The translations under genes and the position numbers were made by a program. A DNA stretch of 64,000 bases, taken from NCBI GenBank assembly GCA_031290985.1, contig JARLJW010000098.1:1-64000 (forward strand). The letters run 5' to 3'. Below, piece by piece: positions 54,050 through 62,745 of the stretch. This DNA comes from Verrucomicrobiia bacterium. GTDB taxonomy: Bacteria > Verrucomicrobiota > Verrucomicrobiia > Limisphaerales > UBA11358. The notes under the pieces are model-generated. The model did not search any database and was not told the DNA's origin. It worked only from the letters and a program-made list of their open reading frames with translations. The first letter of the stretch is position 1, and each line of letters starts with the position of its first letter.

Positions 54050-55024
54050 ATGGACGCGCCGAAACAACCCGAAATGCCGCTGGAAATCCACGACAAATGG
54101 ATTGCCAAGTTTCTGACGCACCTGGCGACGGACCGGGGCGCGTCCATTTATACGCAGCGGAATTATGAGCAGGCGTTGATCGAGTTTGCGCGCTGGCATC
54201 TGACCGAACAGAAGGCCGCCGCCGCCTGGGAGAAATTGCAACGGGATGATTTCCGCAGCTACCTGCGTTACCTGGGCCGGAACCAGTTGAGCCGTTCGGC
54301 CATTCAACTGCGCTTTTCAGCATTGCGGACGTTTTACCGGTTTCTTATCCGGCACGGCATCGTGGAAAGTTTGCCCATCAAAAATATTTCGCTGCCGAAA
54401 TTGGAGAAGCGGCTGCCCAGATTCCTCACGAAGCAGCAGATGGAAGATTTGCTCGTCGCCCCGGCAAAACTGCTCGCGTCACAGAAAGAGCGAAAGGGCC
54501 CGGGACGCCCCCTCTCGCCGGAAGCCTGCGTGCGTGACATCGCCGTGCTGGAGACGATCTATTCCTGCGGCCTGCGCGTGAGCGAGCTTTGCGGGCTGCG
54601 CGTGGATGACATCGACTGGAGCGAGCAGATCGTCCGCGTGCGCGGCAAGGGGAAAAAGGAACGGCTCGTGCCCATCGGCCAGCCGGCGCTGAAGGCGATC
54701 CAGGAGTACTGGGGAATTTTGGCGTCCGCGCCGTTCGGGGCGCAGCCGGTGTTCCGGGTGGACACGGAAAAAGCCGGGCCGCTCGGCCCGTTGCAACTTT
54801 CGCGGCGCCTGAAAAATTACCTGGTCACGGCCGGGCTCGATCCGGGTTTGACCCCGCACAAACTGCGGCACAGCTACGCCACGCATCTGCTGGATGCCGG
54901 GGCAGATTTGCGCAGCGTACAGGAACTCCTCGGCCACGCGCATCTGATCACCACGCAGGTTTACACGCATGTGACCACGGAACGGCTGAAGCGGGCATAC
55001 GATGCCGCGCATCCCCGGGCGTGA
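54050..55024 (+). CDS. XerC/XerD-type tyrosine recombinase
   Basis: 324 residues (XerC/D ~300). N-terminal SAM-like domain: KWIAKFLTHLATDRGASIYT, QRNYEQALIEFARWHLTE, LRYLGRNQLSRSAIQLRFSA. Catalytic domain: LETIYSCGLRVSELCGLRVD (Arg), VRGKGKKERLVPIG (Lys), LTPHKLRHSYATHLLDAGAD (His-x-x-Arg), VQELLGHAHLITTQVYTHVT (His and nucleophilic Tyr). All six residues are present. It probably resolves chromosome dimers at dif; C versus D cannot be decided from one copy. Confidence 0.93.
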   Translation: MDAPKQPEMPLEIHDKWIAKFLTHLATDRGASIYTQRNYEQALIEFARWHLTEQKAAAAWEKLQRDDFRSYLRYLGRNQLSRSAIQLRFSALRTFYRFLIRHGIVESLPIKNISLPKLEKRLPRFLTKQQMEDLLVAPAKLLASQKERKGPGRPLSPEACVRDIAVLETIYSCGLRVSELCGLRVDDIDWSEQIVRVRGKGKKERLVPIGQPALKAIQEYWGILASAPFGAQPVFRVDTEKAGPLGPLQLSRRLKNYLVTAGLDPGLTPHKLRHSYATHLLDAGADLRSVQELLGHAHLITTQVYTHVTTERLKRAYDAAHPRA

Positions 55025-55133
55025 GGCGGGCGGCGGGGCCATTGATTTTTCCATCGACGGCCGGCCGGGGTTTGATTCATCATCGGTTTTCGGAAGGCGT
55101 TTTCCGGTTCAGAAATGGCAATTCAGAAATGAA

Positions 55134-55529
55134 ATGACGCGGCACAAAACCATCCCGGTGCGGGGATTTACGCTCGTCGAAATCATGATCGTCGTGGCCA
55201 TCATCGGCCTGCTGGCGGCGATCGCCGTGCCGAATTTTGTGAAAGCGCGCGCCACCTCCCAAGCCCGGGCCTGCATCAACAATTTACGCCAGATCGATTC
55301 GGCGGTGAATCAATGGGCGCTCGAAAAAGGCAAGTCAACCGGGGCTCCCTGTGGGGTGGATGATCTTACGCCCTACATCAAATTGAACTCGGCCGGGGCC
55401 ATCCCGATGTGCCCGGCGGGCGGCACTTACGACATCGCCAATTGGTACGTCGGCCACACCCCACGCTGTTCTTTGGCGACCAGCGACCCGCCGCACGACC
55501 TTCCTGATCGGTATCCAACCGTGCAGTAA
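55134..55529 (+). CDS. Type IV pilin/pseudopilin-like protein
   Basis: 131 residues. Prepilin cleavage motif RGFTLVEIMIVVAIIGLLAA (cut after Gly, methylated Phe, Glu5) continues into the hydrophobic helix AIAVPNFVKARATSQARACI. A short C-terminal domain with NNLRQIDSAVNQWALEKG then DLTPYIKL and two-Cys loops (MCPAGG..., PRCSLATSDPP) follows, the compact GspG-like plan of many verrucomicrobial pseudopilins. It may be exported by a type II secretion or type IV pilus system not in this window. The start is at the methionine close to the motif. Confidence 0.88.
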   Translation: MTRHKTIPVRGFTLVEIMIVVAIIGLLAAIAVPNFVKARATSQARACINNLRQIDSAVNQWALEKGKSTGAPCGVDDLTPYIKLNSAGAIPMCPAGGTYDIANWYVGHTPRCSLATSDPPHDLPDRYPTVQ

Positions 55530-55740
55530 GCGGCTGGCAAAAGGATTGCCTGAGCGCCGCCGGGCTGGATCCGGGCCGCGTCACAACTCAAAGAGTGAAA
55601 ATGACTTGCGCCGCCGAGCGCCCGCACGCTTGAAGCTTGCACGGGGAAAGCATGGCAATTTATGTAAAGTAAATTCGGTTGAATCCCCGCCCATGCATCA
55701 TAGCATATGATTCAGGAAATTTTCCTTCCTGATGTGAATC

Positions 55741-57555
55741 ATGAAAATCGATTTTTCATTCCGTCCGAAGATCGTGGATACCCTGAAAGGGTATTCGGCG
55801 CCGGCCTTCTTTGCGGACCTCACGGCGGGCGTGACGGTCGGCATCGTCGCGCTGCCGCTGGCCATGGCTTTTGCCATCGCCTCCGGGGTCAAGCCGGAGG
55901 CCGGGATCTTCACGGCGGTCATTGCGGGCTTCATCATTTCGGCGCTGGGCGGCACCAAGGTCGCCATCGGCGGTCCCACGGGCGCGTTCATTGTCATCCT
56001 TTACGGCATCTACGCAAAATACGGGGCGGAAAACCTGGCCATCTGCACCATCATGGCCGGCATCATCCTGTTCATCATGGGCGCGGCGCGGCTGGGCACG
56101 ATGATCAAATTCATCCCGTATCCGGTGACGATGGGTTTCACCTCCGGCATCGCGGTGCTGATCTTCAGCACGCAGATCAAGGATTTTTTGGGGTTGAGCG
56201 TGGAGAAGGTGCCTTCGGAATTCTTTGAGAAGATGCGGGTGCTCTTTGCGCACGCCGGCACCCTTCAATGGCCCACGCTTGCGCTGGCCGCGGCCTCGCT
56301 GGCGATCATTCTCTGCTGGCCGAAATCGTGGCAGCGGCGTGTGCCCGGGTCCATCGTCGCCCTGGTGCTGGGCACGGTGGCGGTCGCGTTGTTTCACCTG
56401 GATGTCACCGCGGGCGTTGAAACCATCGGCAGCAAGTTCGGCGGCATCCCGCAGGCGCTGCCATCGCCGCATATTCCGGCGCTATCGTGGGAAAACATCC
56501 AGCACCTTTTCCAGCCCGCGACCACCATCGCGCTGCTGGCCGCGATTGAATCATTGCTCTGCGCGGTGGTGGCCGATGGCATGATTGACGACCGTCATGA
56601 TTCCAACCAGGAGTTGATGGCGCAGGGCCTCGCCAACATCGTCAGCCCGATATTTGGCGGCATTGCCGCCACGGGCGCGATCGCCCGCACGGCCACCAAC
56701 ATCAAGTGCGGCGCGCGCACCCCCGTCGCGGGAATCGTCCACGCCATCGTGTTGCTGGGCATCATCCTGGTCGCCGCGCCGCTGGCGAAATTCATTCCGC
56801 TGGCCGCGTTGAGCGCCGTGCTGGTCAACGTCGCGCTGAACATGGGTGAATGGCACAATTTCAAGCGGCTGTCCCGGTGGCCGGCCAGCGACGCGGTGGT
56901 TTTCCTGACGGCCTTCAGCCTGACGGTGATCATCGATCTGACGGTGGCGGTGGAGATCGGCATGGTGCTGGCCGCCATTCTGTTCATCAAACGCGTGTCC
57001 GAGACCACGCAGATCACCGCCGTGGATGAGGCGAGCGAAACCGAGGGGCCGCAGCATTCCCTGGTCGGCAAGAACATTCCCCGGGGCGTCATGATTTACC
57101 GCATCTTCGGTTCGTTCTTTTTTGGCGCGGCGGACAAGCTGGAAACGGCCCTCAAGCGCTCGGGGCAGGAGCCGGAAGTGCTCATTTTGCGCATGAGAAA
57201 AGTTCTGGCCATCGACGCGACCGGGCTCAATGCGCTCGAGGACATTTACGAGAAACTGCATGCCCGGGGGAAACATTTGATCCTGAGCGGACCGCATACC
57301 CAGCCGTTGTTCATGATGGACAAGGCCGGCTTTTTGGACCGGTTGGGCCGGGAAAACGTTTGTGCCAACATCCAGCTTTCCTTGGCGCGTTCCCGTGAAA
57401 TTCTTGGCCTCCCGCCCGCGCCCGCGTCCGCGAACGATCCGTTGCTCGTGGAGAAACAGAAAATTGAAGCAGTCCGGAAGGAACTGGCGGTCGCGCTGGA
57501 GCACGCCAGCACCATTCTGAATGCGCCGTCCACAACCGGCACGGGGAAGAAATGA
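55741..57555 (+). CDS. SulP-family anion transporter with STAS domain
   Basis: 604 residues. Ten or more membrane segments of the SulP/SLC26 type: DLTAGVTVGIVALPLAMAFA, GGTKVAIGGPTGAFIVILYG, PYPVTMGFTSGIAVLIFSTQ, FGGIAATGAIARTATNIKCG, AALSAVLVNVALNMGEWHNF. A cytoplasmic STAS domain ends it (about 455-555) with LILRMRKVLAIDATGLNALE. Family members import sulfate or bicarbonate; no specific substrate can be given. A final ~50-residue helical tail (KQKIEAVRKELAVALEHAST) is extra. No operon partner. Confidence 0.93.
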   Translation: MKIDFSFRPKIVDTLKGYSAPAFFADLTAGVTVGIVALPLAMAFAIASGVKPEAGIFTAVIAGFIISALGGTKVAIGGPTGAFIVILYGIYAKYGAENLAICTIMAGIILFIMGAARLGTMIKFIPYPVTMGFTSGIAVLIFSTQIKDFLGLSVEKVPSEFFEKMRVLFAHAGTLQWPTLALAAASLAIILCWPKSWQRRVPGSIVALVLGTVAVALFHLDVTAGVETIGSKFGGIPQALPSPHIPALSWENIQHLFQPATTIALLAAIESLLCAVVADGMIDDRHDSNQELMAQGLANIVSPIFGGIAATGAIARTATNIKCGARTPVAGIVHAIVLLGIILVAAPLAKFIPLAALSAVLVNVALNMGEWHNFKRLSRWPASDAVVFLTAFSLTVIIDLTVAVEIGMVLAAILFIKRVSETTQITAVDEASETEGPQHSLVGKNIPRGVMIYRIFGSFFFGAADKLETALKRSGQEPEVLILRMRKVLAIDATGLNALEDIYEKLHARGKHLILSGPHTQPLFMMDKAGFLDRLGRENVCANIQLSLARSREILGLPPAPASANDPLLVEKQKIEAVRKELAVALEHASTILNAPSTTGTGKK

Positions 57556-57864
57556 CCCGTTCGCAGCCGGCAGCAGGCCGGCCACAATGTTTCATGTATC
57601 TATGGACAAGCATCATCCGCGTCCGAAACTAATCATGGAATTGGTGGCGCACGCCCAGGAAGCTGATCGAATGGATGGGTTTGGCGGGTGGCTTGACCAA
57701 AATTAAAATTAAAATGCTGTTGACAGTAAAATGTCTGTTTCTTAATTTATGTTTGTCAGAGCCGCAAAATTGAAGATTGCCAGCCTCTTAAATTTCGTAA
57801 GAAACGTGAGAGGGGTGGTTTTTTGTCGTTTTGCGAATCGGGTTTGAATGAAAGATTTTTGGAT
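57556..57864. other. Spacer before tRNA-Thr/tuf operon
   Basis: A 309-base stretch with no supported gene. A possible 39-codon frame (57587-57706, MFHVSMDKHHPRPKLIMELV...) has no ribosome binding site or family. A strong promoter is at 57720-57748. Confidence 0.5.
57720..57748 (+). promoter_or_regulatory. Sigma-70-type promoter of tRNA-Thr/tuf
   Basis: TTGACA (57720-57725), 17 bases, then TAATTT (57743-57748): a near-consensus promoter in an AT-rich stretch, 116 bases before tRNA-Thr. It fits strong growth-linked transcription of the translation cluster. Confidence 0.7.
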
Positions 57865-57940
57865 GCCCATGTAGCTCAGTTGGTAGAGCACGTCCTTGGT
57901 AAGGACGAGGTCATCAGTTCAATCCTGATCATGGGCTCCA
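57865..57940 (+). tRNA. tRNA-Thr (anticodon GGT)
   Basis: Acceptor GCCCATG / CATGGGC, discriminator T, encoded CCA; D-arm TAGCTCAGTTGGTAGAGCA; anticodon stem CGTCC / GGACG with loop TTGGTAA, anticodon GGT; T-arm AGTTCAATC. It precedes tuf, as in many bacteria. Confidence 0.96.
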
Positions 57941-57988
57941 TTAAACAAAAAACGCAGCAACCGAGAACAGCAACAACAACAAGATCAC

Positions 57989-59176
57989 ATGGCCAAAGAA
58001 CAATTTCAAAGAACGAAACCGCACGTTAACGTCGGCACCATCGGTCACGTTGACCATGGCAAGTCCACGTTGACCGCCGCCATCGTGGCGGTGCAGAACC
58101 GCAAGGGCATGGCTCCCTTGATCGATTACGCCCACATCACCAAGGGCGGAACCGTGCGCGACGAGACGAAGACCGTGACCATCTCGGTCTCGCACGTCGA
58201 ATACGAATCTCCCAAGCGCCATTATGCGCACGTTGACTGCCCCGGCCACGCTGACTATGTGAAGAACATGATCACGGGCGCCGCGCAGATGGACGGTGCG
58301 ATCCTCGTGGTGAGCGCCGCCGACGGCCCGATGCCCCAGACGCGCGAACACATCCTGCTCGCCCGCCAGGTCGGCGTGCCGAGCATCATCGTTTGCTTGA
58401 ACAAGGTCGACCTCGCTGACGCCGACCTGCTCGAGCTCATCGAAATGGAAATCCGCGAACTGCTCACGAAGTACGGTTTCCCCGGCGACAAGACCCCGAT
58501 CGTCCGCGCTTCGGCGACGGCCGCGCTCGCGGGCAAGCCCGAAGGCGAAAAGGCGATTGCCGATTTGCTCGAAGCCTTGGACACCTTCATCCCTGACCCG
58601 GTCCGCGAAGTCGACAAACCCTTCCTCATGTGCGTGGAAGACGTGTTCACCATTGAAGGCCGTGGCACGGTCGTCACTGGTCGCGTTGAGCGCGGCATCC
58701 TGAAGAAGATGGAAGAAGTCGAGATCGTCGGTTTGAAGGACACCCGCAAGACGGTGGCCACCGACATTGAAATGTTCCGCAAGCTGCTGGATTCGGCGAG
58801 CGCCGGCGACAACGTGGGCGTGCTGCTCCGCGGCACCACCAAGGACGAAGTCGAGCGCGGCATGGTTTTGGCCAAGCCGGGTTCCATCAAGCCGCACACG
58901 AAGTTCAAGGCGGAAGTGTACGTCCTCACCAAAGATGAGGGTGGCCGGCACACGCCGTTCTTCACGAACTACCGTCCGCAGTTCTATTTCCGCACCTCCG
59001 ACGTCACGGGCACGCTCACGCTGCCGCAGGGCGTGGAAATGGTGATGCCGGGCGACAACGTCTCGGTGAACATTGAGCTGCAGAAGTCGGTCGCGATGGA
59101 AAAAGGCCTGAAGTTCGCAATTCGCGAAGGCGGCCGCACCATCGGTTCCGGCATCGTCACGGAAGTCGTTGTCTAA
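57989..59176 (+). CDS. tuf: Elongation factor Tu
   Basis: 395 residues (usual ~394-400). Delivers aminoacyl-tRNA to the ribosome. G1 [10 protein letters not shown]3 [16 protein letters not shown]4 LNKVDLAD, G5-like RASATAAL; domains 2 and 3 are intact ([40 protein letters not shown]; the C-terminal [16 protein letters not shown]). The switch I part is unusual: [20 protein letters not shown] replaces the usual EEKERGITI-type sequence, keeping the Thr. It is followed by a terminator, then tRNA-Trp. Confidence 0.97.
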   Translation: MAKEQFQRTKPHVNVGTIGHVDHGKSTLTAAIVAVQNRKGMAPLIDYAHITKGGTVRDETKTVTISVSHVEYESPKRHYAHVDCPGHADYVKNMITGAAQMDGAILVVSAADGPMPQTREHILLARQVGVPSIIVCLNKVDLADADLLELIEMEIRELLTKYGFPGDKTPIVRASATAALAGKPEGEKAIADLLEALDTFIPDPVREVDKPFLMCVEDVFTIEGRGTVVTGRVERGILKKMEEVEIVGLKDTRKTVATDIEMFRKLLDSASAGDNVGVLLRGTTKDEVERGMVLAKPGSIKPHTKFKAEVYVLTKDEGGRHTPFFTNYRPQFYFRTSDVTGTLTLPQGVEMVMPGDNVSVNIELQKSVAMEKGLKFAIREGGRTIGSGIVTEVVV

Positions 59177-59191
59177 TCGCAACCAGGTTTC

Positions 59192-59230
59192 GGGAGCGCG
59201 GAGATTATTGAACCTCCGTGCTCCCTTTTT
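59192..59230 (+). terminator. Terminator after tuf
   Basis: GGGAGC-G-CGGAG pairs with CTCCG-T-GCTCCC around ATTATTGAAC, then TTTTT. It separates tuf from tRNA-Trp/secE and may allow partial read-through. Confidence 0.85.
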
Positions 59231-59258
59231 GTCCGAAAATGCGGTGGTTTTGACGGTT

Positions 59259-59334
59259 ACGGCAGTAGCTCAATTGGTAGAGTAGTGGTCTCCAAAACCA
59301 TTGGTTGCAGGTTCAAGTCCTGCCTGCCGTGCCA
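59259..59334 (+). tRNA. tRNA-Trp (anticodon CCA)
   Basis: Acceptor ACGGCAG / CTGCCGT, discriminator G, encoded CCA; anticodon arm AGTGGT-CTCCAAA-ACCATT gives CCA; T-arm GGTTCAAGTCC. tRNA-Trp before secE is a widely conserved arrangement. Confidence 0.95.
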
Positions 59335-59345
59335 GTCTGCTAAGT

Positions 59346-59435
59346 GGAGAGGTGGCAGAGTGGTCTATTGCGGCGGTCTTGAAAACCGCTGTGGGTGAAA
59401 GCCCACCGGGGGTTCGAATCCCTCCCTCTCCGCCA
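59346..59435 (+). tRNA. tRNA-Ser (anticodon TGA)
   Basis: 90 bases with a long variable arm (TGTGGGTGAAAGCCCACC). Acceptor GGAGAGG / CCTCTCC, discriminator G, encoded CCA; anticodon stem GCGGT / ACCGC with loop CTTGAAA gives TGA; T-arm GGTTCGAATC. A Ser tRNA at this point is not part of the usual tRNA-Trp/secE arrangement. Confidence 0.95.
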
Positions 59436-59468
59436 GTCCGCGCGAGCGGGCAAAGAGAAAGAATTATT

Positions 59469-59723
59469 GTGAACAGCAGTTGGATACATATTGCGGTCTG
59501 GGCGGTGGTGATTGGCGTTGTCTTCGGCCTCCTCTGGTGGCAGGGACAAATCCAGCGCCTCTCTGTCTATGTGCAGGAAACGCGCGAAGAGCTCAAGAAA
59601 TGCTCCTGGCCGAGCTGGATCGAATTACGCGGCTCGACCATCCTGATCATCGTCTCGGTCGGCTTGCTGAGCCTGTTCGTATTTGTTGTGGATCGCATCC
59701 TGTTCACCATTTTCATCCACTAA
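59469..59723 (+). CDS. secE: Preprotein translocase subunit SecE
   Basis: 84 residues from a GTG start with AGAGAAAG before it. One N-terminal membrane segment (WIHIAVWAVVIGVVFGLLWW), then the SecE core YVQETREELKKCSWPSWIEL followed by the second membrane helix ILIIVSVGLLSLFVFVVDRI. SecE clamps the SecY channel. It starts 33 bases after tRNA-Ser and precedes nusG by 7 bases; that order is universal in this cluster. Confidence 0.92.
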   Translation: MNSSWIHIAVWAVVIGVVFGLLWWQGQIQRLSVYVQETREELKKCSWPSWIELRGSTILIIVSVGLLSLFVFVVDRILFTIFIH

Positions 59724-59730
59724 TAATTTC

Positions 59731-60276
59731 ATGCGTAACCAATGGTTCATCATCCAGACGCTGTCCGGCCAGGAACACAAGGTCAAGGACAGCATCGAGA
59801 AGCGCATCAAGACCGACGAGATGCAGGACTACATCAAGGAAGTCCTCGTCCCGATGGAAAAGGTCGTGGAAGTGCGCAACCAGAAGAAGACGGTGTCCAA
59901 CCGCAAGTTGTGGCCGGGCTATGTCTTCGTGGACATGGTGCTGCTGGATGACGACCGCCGGGTGATTGAAAAGCCCTGGTATTTCATCCGCGAAACGCAG
60001 GGTGTGATCGGCTTTTTGAGCGATCCGCCGCAGCCGACGCCCACGGAAGAAGTGGACGCCATCAAGGTGCAGATCTCGGTCTCGGAAGACACCGAGAAGC
60101 CGAAGGTGAATTTTGCGGTCGGCGAAACGGTGAAGATCAACAACGGCCCGTTCCTGAATTTCAGCGGCGTGATCGAGGAAATCGATCCGGAACGCGGCAA
60201 ATTGAAGGTGACCGTGAATATTTTCGGCCGGAACACGCCGGTCGAACTCGAATACTGGCAGGTCGAAAAATCTTAA
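59731..60276 (+). CDS. nusG: Transcription antitermination factor NusG
   Basis: 181 residues. NGN domain: QWFIIQTLSGQEHKVKDSIE ... KKTVSNRKLWPGYVFVDMVL, GVIGFLSDPPQPTPTEEV; C-terminal KOW domain: VNFAVGETVKINNGPFLNFS then GVIEEIDPERGKLKVTVNIF. Binds RNA polymerase and couples it to Rho or the ribosome. The start is the ATG 7 bases after secE. rplK begins 12 bases after its stop. Confidence 0.96.
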   Translation: MRNQWFIIQTLSGQEHKVKDSIEKRIKTDEMQDYIKEVLVPMEKVVEVRNQKKTVSNRKLWPGYVFVDMVLLDDDRRVIEKPWYFIRETQGVIGFLSDPPQPTPTEEVDAIKVQISVSEDTEKPKVNFAVGETVKINNGPFLNFSGVIEEIDPERGKLKVTVNIFGRNTPVELEYWQVEKS

Positions 60277-60288
60277 TATTTTAATTTT

Positions 60289-60714
60289 ATGGCAAAGAAA
60301 ATTACAGGAATGATCAAGTTGCAGATTGCGGCTGGCCAGGCCAATCCCGCACCGCCCGTTGGTCCCGCGCTCGGTCAGCACGGCGTCAACATCATGGGCT
60401 TCTGCAAGGAATTCAACGCGGTCACGAAAAATGACGCCGGCCTGGTGATCCCCGTGGTCATCACGGTGTATCAAGACAAGTCGTTTACTTTCATCACCAA
60501 GTCGCCGCCCGCATCGATCCTGCTGAAGAAGGCCGCGGGCATCACCGCCGGCTCCAAGGTCCCGAACAAGGACAAGGTCGGCAAGGTGACGCGCAAGCAG
60601 GTTCTGGACATCGTGAAGATGAAGTCCAAGGACATGAATGCGACGAGCGAAGAAGCCGCGTTCCGCACCGTCTCCGGCACGGCGCGCAGCATGGGGATTG
60701 AAGTTGTCGGTTAA
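60289..60714 (+). CDS. rplK: 50S ribosomal protein L11
   Basis: 141 residues. [20 protein letters not shown] then [17 protein letters not shown] is the conserved N-terminus; the C-terminal rRNA-binding part holds [20 protein letters not shown] and a final [12 protein letters not shown]. Part of the GTPase-associated centre of the large subunit. Spacing to nusG is 12 bases and to rplA 59. Confidence 0.97.
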   Translation: MAKKITGMIKLQIAAGQANPAPPVGPALGQHGVNIMGFCKEFNAVTKNDAGLVIPVVITVYQDKSFTFITKSPPASILLKKAAGITAGSKVPNKDKVGKVTRKQVLDIVKMKSKDMNATSEEAAFRTVSGTARSMGIEVVG

Positions 60715-60773
60715 TCGGTTACAATAAACAAACGCGGGAGAGCCAAAAGCTCGCATGCACCGCACCAAATAAA

Positions 60774-61466
60774 ATGCCCAGCAAACGATTCAAAAAAGCA
60801 CTCGAAGTCGTGGATGCGAAAAAAGCGTATCTGCTCAAGGAAGCCGTAGGCGTCCTTGCCAAATTCCCCAAGGCGAAATTCAACGAGACCGTTGACCTCG
60901 CGTTCCATCTTGGGGTTGATCCGAAACAATCCGACCAGATGGTCCGGGGCACGGTTCCGCTCCCGCACGGCAGCGGCAAGACCGTCCGCGTGCTGGTGTT
61001 TGCCAAAGGCAACGCGGCGGACGCCGCCAAGGCCGCCGGCGCGGAAAACGTGGGTTTCGAAGACATGATCGCCAAGTGCCAGAGCGGCTGGGCTGATTTT
61101 GACGTGGCGGTCGCCACGCCGGAAGCGATGATCGAAGTCCGCAAGCTCGGCAAGGTGCTCGGACCCCGGGGCCTGATGCCGAACCCGAAGACGGGCACGG
61201 TCACCGAAGACACGGCGAAGGCGGTGAAAGAAGTGAAGGCCGGCCGGGTTGAGTTCAAGACCGACAAGGCGGGCAACGTACACGTGATCGTGGGCAAGGC
61301 CAATTTCAAGCCGGAACAGCTCGAGGAAAACGCCCGCGCGGTCATCGAGGCCGTTTCCAAGGCGCGTCCGCAGAGCGTCAAGGGCACCTATATCCATTCC
61401 TGCACGCTTTCGGCGACAATGAGTCCCGCGGTGCGCGTGGACGTCCGCGAATTCGCAAACAATTAA
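60774..61466 (+). CDS. rplA: 50S ribosomal protein L1
   Basis: 230 residues, the usual size. Motifs: FNETVDLAFHLGVDPKQSDQ, VRGTVPLPHGSGKTVRVLVF, AMIEVRKLGKVLGPRGLMPN then PKTGTVTEDTAKAVKEVKAG. L1 binds 23S rRNA at the stalk and in many bacteria represses the L11-L1 message. It lies 17 bases before rplJ. Confidence 0.97.
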   Translation: MPSKRFKKALEVVDAKKAYLLKEAVGVLAKFPKAKFNETVDLAFHLGVDPKQSDQMVRGTVPLPHGSGKTVRVLVFAKGNAADAAKAAGAENVGFEDMIAKCQSGWADFDVAVATPEAMIEVRKLGKVLGPRGLMPNPKTGTVTEDTAKAVKEVKAGRVEFKTDKAGNVHVIVGKANFKPEQLEENARAVIEAVSKARPQSVKGTYIHSCTLSATMSPAVRVDVREFANN

Positions 61467-61483
61467 TTTAACCAATTTTTCCC

Positions 61484-61996
61484 ATGCGTGCTGAAAAACA
61501 ATTACTGACGAAGGAATACACCACTCGGTTGAACGCCTCGCCGTTCTTCATCGTGGTTGGCTACCAGGGCCTGAAGGTGGAACATCTGACCGAGCTGCGC
61601 AAGCGGCTCACCAAGGCGGGTGCGGAAATCCACATTGTGAAGAACACGGTGTTCCGGATCGCGGCCAAGGAAGCGGGGGTCGCGGACCTGAACGGGTCGC
61701 TCACCGGCCAGCTGGCCGTCGTGACCGGGCAGAAGGACATCTCCGCCGCCGCGAAGGCCGTGAAGAACTTTGCCGCCGAATTCGACAAGCTGAAGCTCAA
61801 GTTCGGTTACTTGAACAATCAGCGCCTCGAAGAGGCGTCGATCCTCGCGCTGGCGGACCTGCCGAGCCTCGATGTGCTGCGCGCCAAGCTGCTGGGCCTG
61901 TTCAACGCCCCGGCGACGAAGCTGGTGACCCTGATCAACACGCCGGCGACGATGCTGGCGCAGGTGCTCAAGGCCAAATCCGAGAAGGCCGAATAA
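61484..61996 (+). CDS. rplJ: 50S ribosomal protein L10
   Basis: 170 residues: RAEKQLLTKEYTTRLNASPF, FIVVGYQGLKVEHLTELRKR, LTKAGAEIHIVKNTVFRIAA, LTGQLAVVTGQKDISAAAKA. The C-terminal helix (ATMLAQVLKAKSEKAE) would bind L7/L12 dimers. The spacer of 148 bases to rplL is longer than within the rest of the cluster and may hold a control site. Confidence 0.95.
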   Translation: MRAEKQLLTKEYTTRLNASPFFIVVGYQGLKVEHLTELRKRLTKAGAEIHIVKNTVFRIAAKEAGVADLNGSLTGQLAVVTGQKDISAAAKAVKNFAAEFDKLKLKFGYLNNQRLEEASILALADLPSLDVLRAKLLGLFNAPATKLVTLINTPATMLAQVLKAKSEKAE

Positions 61997-62144
61997 TAAG
62001 CCTGAACATAATTTCCGGTTTGGGGTCAAATCCAGGCCGGGGAACCAACCAACAACAACAACGTAAATCGTCGGTTCGCAGGCCGTGGACTGAAAACTGC
62101 CGAGGCCGAGGCAGACGACGAGACGACAGAAAGATAAAAATAGT

Positions 62145-62531
62145 ATGGCAGAAATCGCTAACTTAGTGGAAGAACTGAGCAAGCTCACGGTCATTGAGGC
62201 CGCTGACTTGGTCAAACAACTTGAAACCAAATGGGGCGTGTCCGCCGCGGCCCCCGTGGCCGCCGCCGCCGCTCCGGGCGCCGCCGCTCCGGGCGCTGCT
62301 CCGGCCGCCGCCAAAGACACCTTTGACGTGATCCTCGCCTCCGTTCCGGCGGACAAGAAGATCGCCGTCATCAAGGCCGTGCGTGAAATCAAGGCCGGTC
62401 TGGGTCTCGCCGAAGCGAAGGCTTTGGTCGAAGGCGCGCCGAAGCCCTTGCTGGAAGGCGCGAACAAGGCCGATACCGACGCCGCGAAGAAGAAGCTGGA
62501 AGAAGCCGGCGCGAAGGTCGAAATCAAGTAA
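62145..62531 (+). CDS. rplL: 50S ribosomal protein L7/L12
   Basis: 128 residues. N-terminal dimer helix [20 protein letters not shown], an Ala/Pro-rich hinge ([20 protein letters not shown]) and the compact C-terminal domain [40 protein letters not shown]. It recruits translation factors to the ribosome. A GC-rich hairpin follows before rpoB. Confidence 0.96.
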   Translation: MAEIANLVEELSKLTVIEAADLVKQLETKWGVSAAAPVAAAAAPGAAAPGAAPAAAKDTFDVILASVPADKKIAVIKAVREIKAGLGLAEAKALVEGAPKPLLEGANKADTDAAKKKLEEAGAKVEIK

Positions 62532-62543
62532 GTGTTGCCGTCC

Positions 62544-62579
62544 GGGGCGGCGGTTGCGCCAAAGCGCGGCCGCCGCCCC
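62544..62579 (+). terminator. GC-rich hairpin between rplL and rpoB
   Basis: GGGGCGGCGG pairs with CCGCCGCCCC around an inner GCGC...GCGC and CAAA loop. It has no U run, so it may attenuate rather than fully stop transcription or serve as an RNA processing site. Many bacteria have a control point here. Confidence 0.5.
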
Positions 62580-62745
62580 CTTCCCGTCTCTACGGGAAAA
62601 TAAAATTTTGTTGAAGTCTCAAGCAGCAGTAATGTCGGTAGTGGGTCTGGCAGGCTTGTCGCGAAAGGCGACGGGCTTGCCTTGTGTCGTTAAATAAAAA
62701 TTGCCGGTGCGGCGTGTTGCCGTGCCCCCCGAAAGGAAAATCAAA

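Noticed and set aside
57941-59182. 413-codon minus-strand frame
   Set aside because: Antisense of tuf.
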